DNA of 64,000 bases from Phycobacter sedimenti (GCF_038148855.1 NZ_JBBVGR010000005.1:124001-188000), one strand, 5' to 3'. Counted from the stretch's first letter, positions 1 through 8,919 are shown. Program-made: numbers and translations. The notes: generated from the sequence alone by a model not told the origin.

Positions 1-722
1 ACATCCAGCACCATCTTCTGGCCGCGCACATGGACGACCCCGGACACCAGGTAAGTCACACCAGCGACGGAAGACACCTCGGAAGGGCGCACACGGGTCG
101 GGTCGAACTGACGGGAAGCCAGGTAGGAGGTCACCGTGAAGGCCTGGCTGCGCGCCAGGCAACGGGACAGCTCTTCGGACAACAGAGATCCCAGAGGCGA
201 TGTATCTTCTCCGGGTGTGTGCTGCACAAACGGAAGGACCGCAATCGGCGGCAGGAGATCGTCGTAGAGCATCCGCCCCGACACCCCCCTTTGGCCCTCC
301 AGCTGCTCCGAGTTTTTCGCATCAAAATCCGCGCGCATCTGCGCCAGCCAGCTTTCGAACTGAGCTTCATGCGGTAGCTCGAACCCTTCCATGAATTCCG
401 CGTTTCCTTCGGGTTCGATGAACTGGACACGCTGGAGATCCAATGTGACCCTTTCCCGATTGGCACTGATGGCCTTCGCGGCCTCGGGACCAAGGTGCCG
501 TTTCAGCGTCGACAACGCCGTTCGCAAACTGGCTTTTGCCTGCTCTGGTTGCGCAAGGCTCCACAACGTATGTTCCAGAAAGGCGCGTGTTCGAATTCCC
601 GATGCAGAGGTCGAAAGCAGCGCAAGAAGCGCCTGATGCTTTGCCCCCAGAGGAACGCTGCTTCCATCGGCGCGAAACACGCCAAAGGCGCCAAATTGGT
701 TCAACCTGATCAAAATACTCAT
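1..722 (-). CDS. Partial SARP-like transcriptional regulator with TolB-like domain (3' end outside window)
   Basis: An open frame reads from an ATG at 720-722 leftward to the window edge without a stop, so it is the N-terminal ~240 residues of a longer protein. Residues ~5-100 resemble the winged-helix plus BTAD-type N-terminus of SARP/OmpR-like regulators: a short beta start (LNQFGAFGVF), then LGAKHQALLALLS, then TALSTLKRHLG. From ~residue 160 the motif PIAVLPFV followed by LLSEELSRCLAR matches the TolB-like/FlgO-like domain often joined to such DNA-binding heads in alphaproteobacteria. The role is inferred to be a one-component transcription regulator; its targets are unknown. No regulatory partner is visible in the window. 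Confidence 0.7.
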   Translation of the reverse strand, partial: MSILIRLNQFGAFGVFRADGSSVPLGAKHQALLALLSTSASGIRTRAFLEHTLWSLAQPEQAKASLRTALSTLKRHLGPEAAKAISANRERVTLDLQRVQFIEPEGNAEFMEGFELPHEAQFESWLAQMRADFDAKNSEQLEGQRGVSGRMLYDDLLPPIAVLPFVQHTPGEDTSPLGSLLSEELSRCLARSQAFTVTSYLASRQFDPTRVRPSEVSSVAGVTYLVSGVVHVRGQKMVLD

Positions 723-999
723 ACGCACACCCAATTAACCGTGACACAATGATGAAATTACAGCAATTCGGCGCAAACATGTAGCGAAAAAGCATATTTT
801 TCAAAAATTGAATGGATTAATGCACCAACCGAATACCCCAACCAGATATTTTTTACAATTAAAGGGTGCAAAATGCAAAGATGGATGCCACTGCCTGCAG
901 CGCAGCCAGTGTTTCTCGCTCAGAAATCCCCCCGTTCCATCAATCCGGGAGACCTTGCCGCGCAGCCCTTCTAAGCAATTAGTTTTGCTTTTCTGAAAA

Positions 1000-1923
1000 T
1001 CAAATCGGAATAAAACTGTAGCCATCGCTGGCGCGCACAACCTGCCCCAGCCCTCCGTCGGGCAGATGGTAGCCAATGACTCGAATTTGATCATGCGCAA
1101 GCTGATCCAGGAGCCCGACGCGCGTTCCTGCGGCCATATCCGGATCATGGTCGGTTCCTACATGCCATGAAGGCTGTGCAAAGCTGACGTGATGGTTGCC
1201 GATCGCGTCGCCCAGGACCATTACGCTCTCACTGCCGGACCTCAGCTCAAACGACATGTGACCAGGTGTGTGCCCATGGGTCGCACGCGCGGCCACGCCC
1301 GGCAGGATCTCCTCACCGTCGTTGAAGCGTGTGATCTGATCCTCAAGGATTTCCATGCGACGGTAGGCGCCGGCAGCCATGGTGGCCCGTTCGTCCCCGA
1401 TTGTGTCGATGGTTTCCGGGTCGAACCAGTAGTCCCATTCCTTTTGACCCATCATATGTTCGGCGTTGGCAAACAGGGGATCATCGAAATCGTCCAAAAC
1501 ACCCCAAAGATGGTCCGGATGCGCATGCGTGAACACGACGTGGGTGATCTCGTCCGGCGTAACTCCCGCCTGTTCCAGCGCGAGGGGCAGCCGTCCGGCG
1601 CTGTCCTGAAACGCAGGACCCGACCCTGCATCAAACAGCACGACCCGATCGCCGTGGCGCAACAGCGTAATGTTCAGCGGTGGTTCCAGTGGGTCTTGTG
1701 TTATCCCGTGGCGAGACAGGATCGGATCGAGCTGTTCATCCGACAAATCCGGAAACAGAAATCCCTTCGGCAGAAGAAGGTTGCCATCCGACAAAGTCTG
1801 GATGGTCATATCGCCGACCGTCAGAGCCCCACTCGCCGTCGTGCTGGCCCTTGTCAGCGAAGGAAGCCCTCCAGCCGCCAGAGCTCCCGCCGCAATACCA
1901 TGCAAAAATTCCCGCCGTTTCAT
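1000..1923 (-). CDS. Tat-exported MBL-fold metallohydrolase
   Basis: A 307-residue protein. The ATG at 1921-1923 is preferred over an in-frame start 32 codons upstream because it begins exactly at a Tat signal (MKRREFLHGIAAGALAAGG, twin Arg at residues 3-4). The mature part is a metallo-beta-lactamase fold. The metal motif HAHPDH lies at residues 133-138, a further ligand is in THGHTPGH, and an Asp is in VLGDAIG. The family hydrolyses esters, lactones or thioesters; the HxHxDH spacing also fits AHL-lactonase-like enzymes, but the substrate cannot be told from sequence. It would act folded in the periplasm with bound metal. It stands alone, upstream of the partial SARP-like gene on the same strand. 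Confidence 0.8.
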   Translation of the reverse strand: MKRREFLHGIAAGALAAGGLPSLTRASTTASGALTVGDMTIQTLSDGNLLLPKGFLFPDLSDEQLDPILSRHGITQDPLEPPLNITLLRHGDRVVLFDAGSGPAFQDSAGRLPLALEQAGVTPDEITHVVFTHAHPDHLWGVLDDFDDPLFANAEHMMGQKEWDYWFDPETIDTIGDERATMAAGAYRRMEILEDQITRFNDGEEILPGVAARATHGHTPGHMSFELRSGSESVMVLGDAIGNHHVSFAQPSWHVGTDHDPDMAAGTRVGLLDQLAHDQIRVIGYHLPDGGLGQVVRASDGYSFIPI

Positions 1924-2098
1924 CCTGTTGATCCCACCCTGCACCGTTTGCTTTTGTGGATTATAAAAGTGTTTCAGGTCGGCAAATAAGCCAATAGCGC
2001 TGACACACTTAACATTCACATACCTGAATTTATATAGGGCAATGTTCGACTATGTAAAGAAGAACCGAGACGGCATCTTTTCAAAACGGCACCACTCG

Positions 2099-2133
2099 AA
2101 AAAAAACGACCGGCGCGGAACACCGCACCGGTC
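2099..2133 (-). terminator. Rho-independent terminator of the liv-type operon
   Basis: Reading on the minus strand just after the stop of the substrate-binding protein gene, an 11-bp stem (2123-2133 pairing with 2108-2118, one G-U) with a 4-nt loop is followed by a run of eight T (2106-2099). This is a strong intrinsic terminator for the six-gene operon that begins at 8778. Confidence 0.85.
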
Positions 2134-2157
2134 ACAGAACCTCAGATTGAGATCAGT

Positions 2158-3318
2158 TTATTGACGGCTCAGTTCTTTCCATTTGCCGTTCTCGACGATC
2201 GAAATCACGATATCGTCGGCGCCCCGGTGATCGTCGGCCCCGTAGCTGATCTGCGCATCGGTCAGCTCATCATAGTAGGTGAGGCTTTCCATCCCTTTGA
2301 GAAAGCTCTCGTGCGTGAGATCCCTGCCCGCGACTTCAAGTGCGCGGATGACCGTGTCTGCGGCGGAATAGCCGAGCATCGCAAAGCCACCGGCGGGCTG
2401 GCCGAACTTCTCTTCATAGGCCTTGATAAAGGCTGCCGGCACCGGCTGATCCGCGCGCGCCAGAAGGCTCACCCAACCGGAGGCCGCATACAGGCCGTCG
2501 GTCACGCCGCCCGGAACCGCCGCAACCACATCAAGGAAACCGGCAGACGTGTTGAGGAACTTCACGTCGGTCCAACCCAGCTTCTTGGCCGTTCCGACCA
2601 CCGTGATGGCCTGACGCACACCCAGCCCCATGGTGACAACGTCACACCCGGCCGATTTGAGCTTGGTCAGCGAGCCGACAAAGTCCAGCTCGTCGGGCTT
2701 GTGCGAGGTCTCTGCCGCATAGGTCAGGCCCAGTTCCCCGACAACATCCTGGGTGCTTTCCTGGATTTCCTTGCCAAAGTCGGAAGGAATATACATCGAG
2801 CAGATTTCCTTGGAGTCGAACTCACCAGCAAGGTACTTCACGCCAACCTGCACCTGGTCATAGTAGCTGGAAAAACCGATGAACTTGTTGTCCATGGGAT
2901 CCTGAAGCATCTGGCGCGCTGCGGAGAGCGGGCCAAGGTTCGGAATACCCTTGGGATCCATCAGTTTGAAGCCCGCCACATTCATCGGCGTGCCCAGCGA
3001 CAGCAGCATGGCAAAGGCCTTGTCGCGGTTCAGCAACTTGTTGTAGCCCTGCATCGCGCGCGGGATCTGATAGCCGTTGTCCTCCACAACGAACTTGATC
3101 TGGCGCCCATGAACGCCGCCCGCCGCGTTGAGTTCGTCAAAACGCATGTTGGCGCCATTGACGGCCGGTACCCCGACCGCAGCAAAGATCCCGCTCAGAT
3201 CGTTGACCGAGCCGATGACGATTTCCGTATCGGAAACCCCCTGGGTTTCGGCCTGGACGGCGGTTGCACCCGCAAGGGCCATCGCCGATACCGTCAGCGC
3301 AGATGTCAGTTTCTTCAT
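2158..3318 (-). CDS. Periplasmic substrate-binding protein of Liv-type ABC transporter
   Basis: A 386-residue type I periplasmic binding protein (LivK/Peripla_BP_6 family). The ATG at 3318 is chosen over a start 14 codons upstream because it follows GGGAGGA and begins a clean Sec signal peptide (MKKLTSALTVSAMALA, cleavage near AVQA). The mature start VSDTEIVIGSVNDLSG is the classic first strand of the family. It is the last gene of an operon also holding LivHMGF-like components and an acyl-CoA ligase. That context suggests the ligand may be a carboxylic acid activated to a CoA ester rather than a branched-chain amino acid; this is inference. A strong terminator follows. Confidence 0.88.
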   Translation of the reverse strand: MKKLTSALTVSAMALAGATAVQAETQGVSDTEIVIGSVNDLSGIFAAVGVPAVNGANMRFDELNAAGGVHGRQIKFVVEDNGYQIPRAMQGYNKLLNRDKAFAMLLSLGTPMNVAGFKLMDPKGIPNLGPLSAARQMLQDPMDNKFIGFSSYYDQVQVGVKYLAGEFDSKEICSMYIPSDFGKEIQESTQDVVGELGLTYAAETSHKPDELDFVGSLTKLKSAGCDVVTMGLGVRQAITVVGTAKKLGWTDVKFLNTSAGFLDVVAAVPGGVTDGLYAASGWVSLLARADQPVPAAFIKAYEEKFGQPAGGFAMLGYSAADTVIRALEVAGRDLTHESFLKGMESLTYYDELTDAQISYGADDHRGADDIVISIVENGKWKELSRQ

Positions 3319-3368
3319 TTTCGCTTCCTCCCTGGATATGCGTTCGGCGTCTGTTTCCATGTGCGCCG

Positions 3369-5264
3369 TCAGTACATGTCGTCGATCAGTGCCTTGTGTT
3401 TCTTCTCCACGAAGCTGCGTTTCAGCTTCATTGTCGCCGTCAGCTCGTCGTCCTCGGCCGTGAGCAGAACGTTGATCAGGCGGAAATCCTTGATCTGTTC
3501 GACCCGCGCGAACTCCTTGTTGACCGCTTCGACCTCTGCCCCGATCTGCTGCACCACCTCCTCCGCAGCGCAGAGCGACGCAAAGTCGCTGAATGGTATC
3601 TTGCGGTCCTGTGCGAATTTCTCAACATTTTCCTGATCGATCATGATCAGACAGGTGAGATATTTGCGCGCATCCCCGATCACCACCGCGTCCGAGATAT
3701 AGTGGCTGAACTTCAGTCGGCTCTCGATTTCCGCCGGGGTGATGTTCTTGCCCCCTGCGGTGATGATGATGTCCTTGATCCGCCCGGTGATGGTCAGGTT
3801 CCCCCGATCATCCAGCCTCCCGACGTCGCCCGTGCGCAGCCAGCCATCCTCGGTAAAGGTTTCGGCGGTCTTTTCGTTGTTGCGCCAGTAGCCCTGAAAG
3901 TTGTTGAGCCCCAGGGTCTGGATCTCGCCGTCCTCTGCGATGCGCAGCTTCACGCCCGGAACCGCGGGGCCAACCGTGCCGGGGGCGTTGCTATCGAACG
4001 TATTGGTCGTGGACAGGCCCGCGTTTTCGGTCATCCCGTAGCCTTCGATCAGCGGCACGCCGATGGACCAGTACCAGGTCAGCAGTTCGGGCGAGATTGG
4101 CGCCGCCCCGGTGCCACCCCGGCGCATCTTGTCCATACCCAGCATCCGGCGCAGGTTGCGCAGGACCAGAAAATCCCAGATCGCATAATTGGCCGCAACG
4201 CCCGAGGGCACGGGCTTGCCATGCATCACGTATTCGGCCCGCTTGCGCCCCGCCTTCACCGCCTGATGAAACGCCATGCGGCCAATGGGCGTCGCCTCCT
4301 GCGCCAGCACCAGAACGCGGGAGTAGATCTTTTCCCAGACCCGCGGCACCGCAAAGAAGGTCGCGGGAGACACCTCCTGCATGTTGTCGAACACGGTTTC
4401 AGGGCTTTCGGCAAAGTTCACCGTGCTGGTTGCCGCCAGCGGGAAGTAGACCGACACGTTGCGTTCCAGAATGTGACAGAGCGGCAGGAAACACAGCTGT
4501 TCGTCATTGCCCGTGAATTCCAGCGCCCGCGCCCCGGCTTCGATTGAGGCCAGGATGTTCTCGTTGCTCAGCATCGCGCCCTTGGGCATGCCGGTGGTGC
4601 CGGAGGTATAGATCAACAGCGCGGTATCCTCGGGCCGGGTATTAGCGATTTCGGCCTCATAGGCACCGGGATGCTGCGCCTCATAGGCTTTGCCCATCTC
4701 GTAAAGCTCATCGATGAACAGGCACTTTTCATGATCGAGATCATGCAGCCCTTCGCGCTCGTAAATGATGACTTTTGCCAGACCCGGCACCTGATCGGCA
4801 ATTTCCAGATATTTGTCGAGCTGTTCGTCGTTTTCCACGAACAGGAACCGGCTGTCGCTGTCATTGACCAGATAGGCCAGTTGCGAGGCGGAGTCGGTCG
4901 TGTAAACGCCCGAAGCGATGCCCCCGACCCCCTGAATGCCCATGTCGGAGTACAGCCATTCGCGCCGGTCCTCGCTGAGGATCGAGACCACCTCGCCCCT
5001 TTTGAGGCCCAGTGACATCAGGCCAAGGCCGATCCACTTGGCATGGTTCCAGTAGTCGCTCCAGGAATAGGCTTTCCAGATGCCCATATCCTTTTCGCGA
5101 TGTGCGGTTCGCCCTCCCAGCGCCGCGCAGCGCTGCTGGAACAACTGGGTTATCGTGGTGCAGCCGTCCACCATGACCGGGCGCTGGCCCGGCTCGGCAT
5201 TGAACGACACGCCATTGATGAGAACCTGCGGGTGTGCGGTCTGTCCAAGGTTTTGCATGTTCAT
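3369..5264 (-). CDS. AMP-forming long-chain acyl-CoA synthetase (FadD15-like)
   Basis: A 631-residue member of the acyl-adenylate superfamily that would convert a fatty or other carboxylic acid, ATP and CoA to acyl-CoA, AMP and PPi. Visible motifs are the P-loop LIYTSGTTGMPKGAML, the A5-type EGYGMTE, GWLRTGDVG, and GRIKDIIITAGGKNITP near the C-terminus, the usual order for the long-chain class. The ATG at 5264 is chosen because a GTG at 5285 would overlap livF; the purine-rich GGGGGGAAGGG lies directly upstream. It sits between the livF-like and binding-protein genes, so uptake and CoA activation look coupled. Confidence 0.88.
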   Translation of the reverse strand: MNMQNLGQTAHPQVLINGVSFNAEPGQRPVMVDGCTTITQLFQQRCAALGGRTAHREKDMGIWKAYSWSDYWNHAKWIGLGLMSLGLKRGEVVSILSEDRREWLYSDMGIQGVGGIASGVYTTDSASQLAYLVNDSDSRFLFVENDEQLDKYLEIADQVPGLAKVIIYEREGLHDLDHEKCLFIDELYEMGKAYEAQHPGAYEAEIANTRPEDTALLIYTSGTTGMPKGAMLSNENILASIEAGARALEFTGNDEQLCFLPLCHILERNVSVYFPLAATSTVNFAESPETVFDNMQEVSPATFFAVPRVWEKIYSRVLVLAQEATPIGRMAFHQAVKAGRKRAEYVMHGKPVPSGVAANYAIWDFLVLRNLRRMLGMDKMRRGGTGAAPISPELLTWYWSIGVPLIEGYGMTENAGLSTTNTFDSNAPGTVGPAVPGVKLRIAEDGEIQTLGLNNFQGYWRNNEKTAETFTEDGWLRTGDVGRLDDRGNLTITGRIKDIIITAGGKNITPAEIESRLKFSHYISDAVVIGDARKYLTCLIMIDQENVEKFAQDRKIPFSDFASLCAAEEVVQQIGAEVEAVNKEFARVEQIKDFRLINVLLTAEDDELTATMKLKRSFVEKKHKALIDDMY

Positions 5265-5275
5265 CCCTTCCCCCC

Positions 5276-6049
5276 TTAACGCCACGTCTTCTTGCGCTTC
5301 CAGCGCTTCTCGCCGCGCTGGCCTTCTTCCTGATGGCCCAGGTAGAAGGACTGGATATCCTCTGACTGCATCAGCCGGTCGGCTGTGCCGTCCATCACGA
5401 TGCGGCCGATCTCCATCACATAGCCGACATCGGCCAGCTCCAGCGCGATGCGGGCGTTCTGCTCCACCAGCATCATGGTCACATGTTCCTCGGCGTTGAG
5501 TCTGCGCAGGATCGCAAAGATCTCCTGCACCAGCAGCGGTGACAGCCCAAGGCTGGGTTCGTCCAGCAGCATGATCTTGGGCCGCAGCATCAGCCCGCGT
5601 CCGATCGCCAGCATCTGCTGCTGACCGCCCGAAAGCGTTCCCGCCTCCTGATCGCGCCGCTCGGCGAGGATCGGGAAGTAGTCGAACACCATTTCCCGGT
5701 CGCGCTCGATCTCGGCCTTGTCCGAGCGCGTATAGGCACCCAGGCTGAGATTTTCGTTCACCGTCAGCAGCGGGAAAACCTCGCGCCCCTCGGGCACATG
5801 CACGATGCCGCGGCTGACGATCTTGTGCGGCTCTTCGCCCTGAATGGGCCTGCCGGCGAACAGGACCTCGCCCTTTTCGGGGTCCATGATTCCCGAGATC
5901 GTCTTCAGAAGCGTGGATTTCCCGGCGCCATTGGCCCCGAGGACCGTCACGATCTGCCCTTTGTCCACCTTCAGCGACACGCCCCGGATCGCCATGATCG
6001 GCCCGTAGAAGCTTTCGAGGTTCTTGATTTCAAGCAAAGGCTCACCCAT
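5276..6049 (-). CDS. livF: Liv-type ABC transporter ATP-binding protein LivF
   Basis: A 257-residue ATPase of the branched-chain-amide transporter family. It has Walker A (GANGAGKSTLLK), the signature LSGGQQQMLAIGRG and Walker B (IMLLDEPSLGLSP). The Leu-Ser of the signature and the long Q-loop match LivF rather than LivG. The C-terminal 20 residues are an unusual Lys/Arg-rich tail (KRWKRKKTW). Its ATG overlaps the livG stop as ATGA at 6049, showing translational coupling. It should form a heterodimer with the LivG-like ATPase and drive the LivHM permease. Confidence 0.92.
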   Translation of the reverse strand: MGEPLLEIKNLESFYGPIMAIRGVSLKVDKGQIVTVLGANGAGKSTLLKTISGIMDPEKGEVLFAGRPIQGEEPHKIVSRGIVHVPEGREVFPLLTVNENLSLGAYTRSDKAEIERDREMVFDYFPILAERRDQEAGTLSGGQQQMLAIGRGLMLRPKIMLLDEPSLGLSPLLVQEIFAILRRLNAEEHVTMMLVEQNARIALELADVGYVMEIGRIVMDGTADRLMQSEDIQSFYLGHQEEGQRGEKRWKRKKTWR

Positions 6050-6816
6050 CAGACCGCTCCCGCGCCAAGATAGGCCTCGATCACGGCCGGGTTGGATTGT
6101 ACCTCTGCCGGGGTACCCTCGGCCAGTTTCGCGCCATCGGCCAGCGCCAGAACCCGGTCGGACACGCCCGAGACCAGCCCCATGTCATGTTCGACCATCA
6201 ACACCGTGATCCCCATCTGTTTGCGGATGTCATCGATCCACCAGCGCATGTCCTGCGTCTCTTCGACCGACAGGCCCGAGGCCGGCTCGTCCAAGAGGAG
6301 GAGCCGTGGTCCCGAGGCCAGCGCCCGCCCCAGCTCCACCACCTTGCGCACGCCATAAGGCAGACCCGCGATCATCTTGTTACGGTAGGGCTGCAGATCT
6401 AGGAAATCGATCACCTCTTCCACCGCCTCGCGGTGGCGGTGCTCTTCGGCGCGCACGCGCGGGGCAAAGAACAGCTCTTCGATGAGGGTGCTCTTGCGGT
6501 GACGATGCCGCCCCACCAGCAGGTTCTGCAGCACCGTTGCATGATCGAACAGTTCGATGTTCTGAAAGGTGCGCGCGATGCCAAGGTCGGCAACCTCGTC
6601 CGGTTTGCACTCCAGCAGGTTCTGCCCGTCAAAGGTGAACTCCCCCGCGAAGGGCTCGTAAAACCGCGAGATCAGGTTGAAGACGGTGGATTTGCCCGCC
6701 CCGTTCGGCCCGACGATGGCGTAGACCTCGCCTTCCTCGACGGAGAAGGACAGATCGTTCACGGCCACCACGCCGCCGAATTTCAGCGTTGCGTTCTTGA
6801 TTTCCAGAAGGCTCAT
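6049..6816 (-). CDS. livG: Liv-type ABC transporter ATP-binding protein LivG
   Basis: A 255-residue ATPase with Walker A GPNGAGKSTVFN, the Q-loop region IARTFQNIELF typical of LivG, and Walker B LLLLDEPASGLS. The signature region reads LPYGVRKVVELGRAL, the LivG-type form. It overlaps livM upstream by 4 nt and livF downstream by 1-4 nt, so the set is one transcript. The family energises import of amino acids, amides, urea or carboxylates; the attached acyl-CoA ligase argues for an acid here (inference). Confidence 0.92.
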   Translation of the reverse strand: MSLLEIKNATLKFGGVVAVNDLSFSVEEGEVYAIVGPNGAGKSTVFNLISRFYEPFAGEFTFDGQNLLECKPDEVADLGIARTFQNIELFDHATVLQNLLVGRHRHRKSTLIEELFFAPRVRAEEHRHREAVEEVIDFLDLQPYRNKMIAGLPYGVRKVVELGRALASGPRLLLLDEPASGLSVEETQDMRWWIDDIRKQMGITVLMVEHDMGLVSGVSDRVLALADGAKLAEGTPAEVQSNPAVIEAYLGAGAV

Positions 6817-7898
6817 CTCAGACGCTCCGTCTTCAGGTAGGATTTCTGGCGGCGGAACATGTCCTTGCGCGCAAAGGGGAACAGTTCGAACCAGATGCGG
6901 ATCTTCAGCCAGCGCCCATAGATGCCCATGGGTTCGAACAGGATGAAGAGGATCAGGATCATCCCGAAGACGCCCGTTTCAAGACCCGGAATGGCAACAC
7001 CGCCTCCGACCACGCTGTCCTTCAGGATCGACAGGCCCTGAGGCAGGAAGGCCACCACGACCGCGCCGAAAAACGCGCCGTGGATAGAGCCGAGGCCGCC
7101 AATCACGATCATCATCAACAGCGTGATGGAGATCACGATCGAGAAGGTCTCGTTGTTGAAGGTGCCCGCGTAGTAGCCCATCAAGGCCCCGGCCCAGCCG
7201 GTGATCATGCAGGACAGGCCAAAGGCGGTGGCCTTGGTGCGGGCGATATGGACGCCCATTGCGGTGGCCGAAACCTCACTGTCGCGCACCGCCGCAAAGG
7301 CACGGCCCAGGGGGGAGCGCAGCAGGTTGCGATAGAACAGCGTGCAGATGATGGTGACGACCAGAACCAGGTAGTAGAACCGGGTTGGCATGGTCCAGCG
7401 TTCAATCTCGAAGCCGAAGATCGTGATCATCTCGGGGAACTTGCCCGACACGCCGCCGGTCCAGGGTTCGAGCAGAACGATGATGTCATCGGCCAGGATC
7501 GACAGCGCGATTGTAGCGATCGCAAGGTAAATGCCATGCAGCCGCAGGGCGGGAATGGCGATGATTGCGCCGACCACGCCCGTAATGATCCCCGCCAGCG
7601 GGAAGGCGATGATGAAGGGCAGGCCCTGCTCGATCAGGATTGTGTTCGTATAGCAGCCGATTGCGAGAAAAGCCGCATGACCAAGGCTGGCCTGCCCGGT
7701 CTGCCCCGTCAGCAGCATCAGACCCAGCCCTGCAATGGCCCAGATCAGAACGTTGGTGACCTCACCGATATAGAATTCGTTGATCAGGTAGGGCAGCGCA
7801 AAGGCCAGCAGGATCAGCGCGCCATAGACGCAGGCCGTCCACAGATCGGGAAACAGGCGGATGTCCTGCTCGTAGGTGGTTTTGAAATGAATGCGCAT
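6813..7898 (-). CDS. livM: Liv-type ABC transporter permease LivM
   Basis: A 361-residue polytopic membrane protein. About ten hydrophobic segments are visible, and the conserved GLGLMLLTGQTGQASLGHAAFLAIG block near residues 55-85 marks the LivM permease. The C-terminal EAA-like region (MMIVIGGLGSIHGAFFGA) contacts the ATPases. It starts 4 nt after the livH stop and overlaps livG by 4 nt. It forms the transmembrane channel with the LivH-like subunit. The end is extended by ~35 basic/aromatic residues. Confidence 0.9.
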   Translation of the reverse strand: MRIHFKTTYEQDIRLFPDLWTACVYGALILLAFALPYLINEFYIGEVTNVLIWAIAGLGLMLLTGQTGQASLGHAAFLAIGCYTNTILIEQGLPFIIAFPLAGIITGVVGAIIAIPALRLHGIYLAIATIALSILADDIIVLLEPWTGGVSGKFPEMITIFGFEIERWTMPTRFYYLVLVVTIICTLFYRNLLRSPLGRAFAAVRDSEVSATAMGVHIARTKATAFGLSCMITGWAGALMGYYAGTFNNETFSIVISITLLMMIVIGGLGSIHGAFFGAVVVAFLPQGLSILKDSVVGGGVAIPGLETGVFGMILILFILFEPMGIYGRWLKIRIWFELFPFARKDMFRRQKSYLKTERLR

Positions 7899-7902
7899 GA
7901 GA

Positions 7903-8778
7903 TCAGACCTTCTTCACTCGGACCTGGCTGAACAGCCCGTGCGGGCGGAACACCAGCACCGCAAGAAGCAGCGCATAGGGTGCGATCTGCGAATAGCCCG
8001 CCGCGAGGTAGCGCGCCGCAAAGGGTTCGATCACGCCGACGATCAGACCACCAGCGAGCGCTCCGGGAAGCGAGCCGAACCCGCCGATGACTGCCGCCGC
8101 AAAGGCCTTGATCCCCAGAAGGCCCGCATTGGGATCGATCGCGCCCTTGGAGGCAAAGAGGATCCCGGCCACAGCCGCCGTTGCCCCGGCCAGGCCCCAG
8201 ATCAGACCCTGCACCCGGCGCACCGGAATACCCATGAAATAGGCCGCCATCTGGTTCTGACTTGCCGCCTGCATGGCAAGACCCAGCTTGGTGCGCTGGA
8301 AGAACTGATAAAGCGACCATGTGAGCAGGAAGGTCACCACGATCACGGCGACATCCGCCATGCCCAGCACCACGCCGCCCAGCTGCACATCCCCCAGTGC
8401 CAGCGGGCTTTCCAGTGTCTGTGGCTCATGGCCCCAGATCAGACCGGCGACAAAGCGCAGCACAAAGCCCAGCGCGATGGTCAGGATGACCACGGCGGTC
8501 TGACTTTGACCGAACAGATGCCGCAAGATGAAAAAGTCGAGCAGGTAGCCAAGCACCGCCATGATCGAAATCGCCAGCGGGGCCGCGATCCAGAACGGCA
8601 GGTCCATGTATTCTGCGTTGGTGAGGCCAAGGGTCACAAAGGCCCCCAGCATCATGAAATCGCCCTGAGCGAAATTGACCGCCTCGGTGGCCTTGTAGAT
8701 CAGCACGAAGCCGAGCGCGATCAGGCCGTAGACACAGCCATTCGCAAGCCCGCTGACCAGGAGCTGCAATACTTCCAA
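7903..8778 (-). CDS. livH: Liv-type ABC transporter permease LivH
   Basis: A 291-residue permease, the usual LivH length, if translation begins at the TTG at 8776-8778. That start is chosen because GGAGGGAGG ends five bases upstream and the protein then begins LEVLQLLVSGLANGCVYGL, the conserved LivH N-terminus; the longer ATG frame from 8862 adds 28 basic residues atypical of the family. Motifs include ALGFVLIYKATEAVNFAQGDF and KAFAAAVIGGFGSLPGALAGG. It is the first gene of the operon and faces a TetR regulator across a 315-bp gap. Confidence 0.88.
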   Translation of the reverse strand: MEVLQLLVSGLANGCVYGLIALGFVLIYKATEAVNFAQGDFMMLGAFVTLGLTNAEYMDLPFWIAAPLAISIMAVLGYLLDFFILRHLFGQSQTAVVILTIALGFVLRFVAGLIWGHEPQTLESPLALGDVQLGGVVLGMADVAVIVVTFLLTWSLYQFFQRTKLGLAMQAASQNQMAAYFMGIPVRRVQGLIWGLAGATAAVAGILFASKGAIDPNAGLLGIKAFAAAVIGGFGSLPGALAGGLIVGVIEPFAARYLAAGYSQIAPYALLLAVLVFRPHGLFSQVRVKKV

Positions 8779-8893
8779 ATTTTCCTCCCTCCGCCCGAAA
8801 TGAGCGGCTTCTGACCCGGTCATTGCCGAGCGAAAGCGCCTTTTTTTGCTGGGCTGCGCCATGCCTCCTCAAGCGGCACAACCCTTGGCGTCT

Positions 8894-8919
8894 AAAAACA
8901 GACTACTGAGTATGTTTTT
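8894..8919. promoter_or_regulatory. Candidate TetR operator (26-bp imperfect palindrome)
   Basis: The half-sites AAAAACA (8894-8900) and TGTTTTT (8913-8919) are exact reverse complements, and three inner positions also pair, giving 10 of 13 matching pairs. It lies in the gap between livH and the divergent tetR gene, where an operator for both would be expected. Binding by the adjacent TetR protein is inference. Confidence 0.4.

Noticed and set aside
590..605. GTTCGAATTCC, reminiscent of a tRNA T-loop
   Set aside because: It lies in the coding region of the SARP-like gene and no acceptor or anticodon stems can be formed around it. No tRNA was found elsewhere.
723..999. Small frames of about 60 codons between the SARP-like and MBL genes
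   Set aside because: No ribosome site, no conserved motif and no family resemblance; the region is best read as the upstream region of the SARP-like gene.
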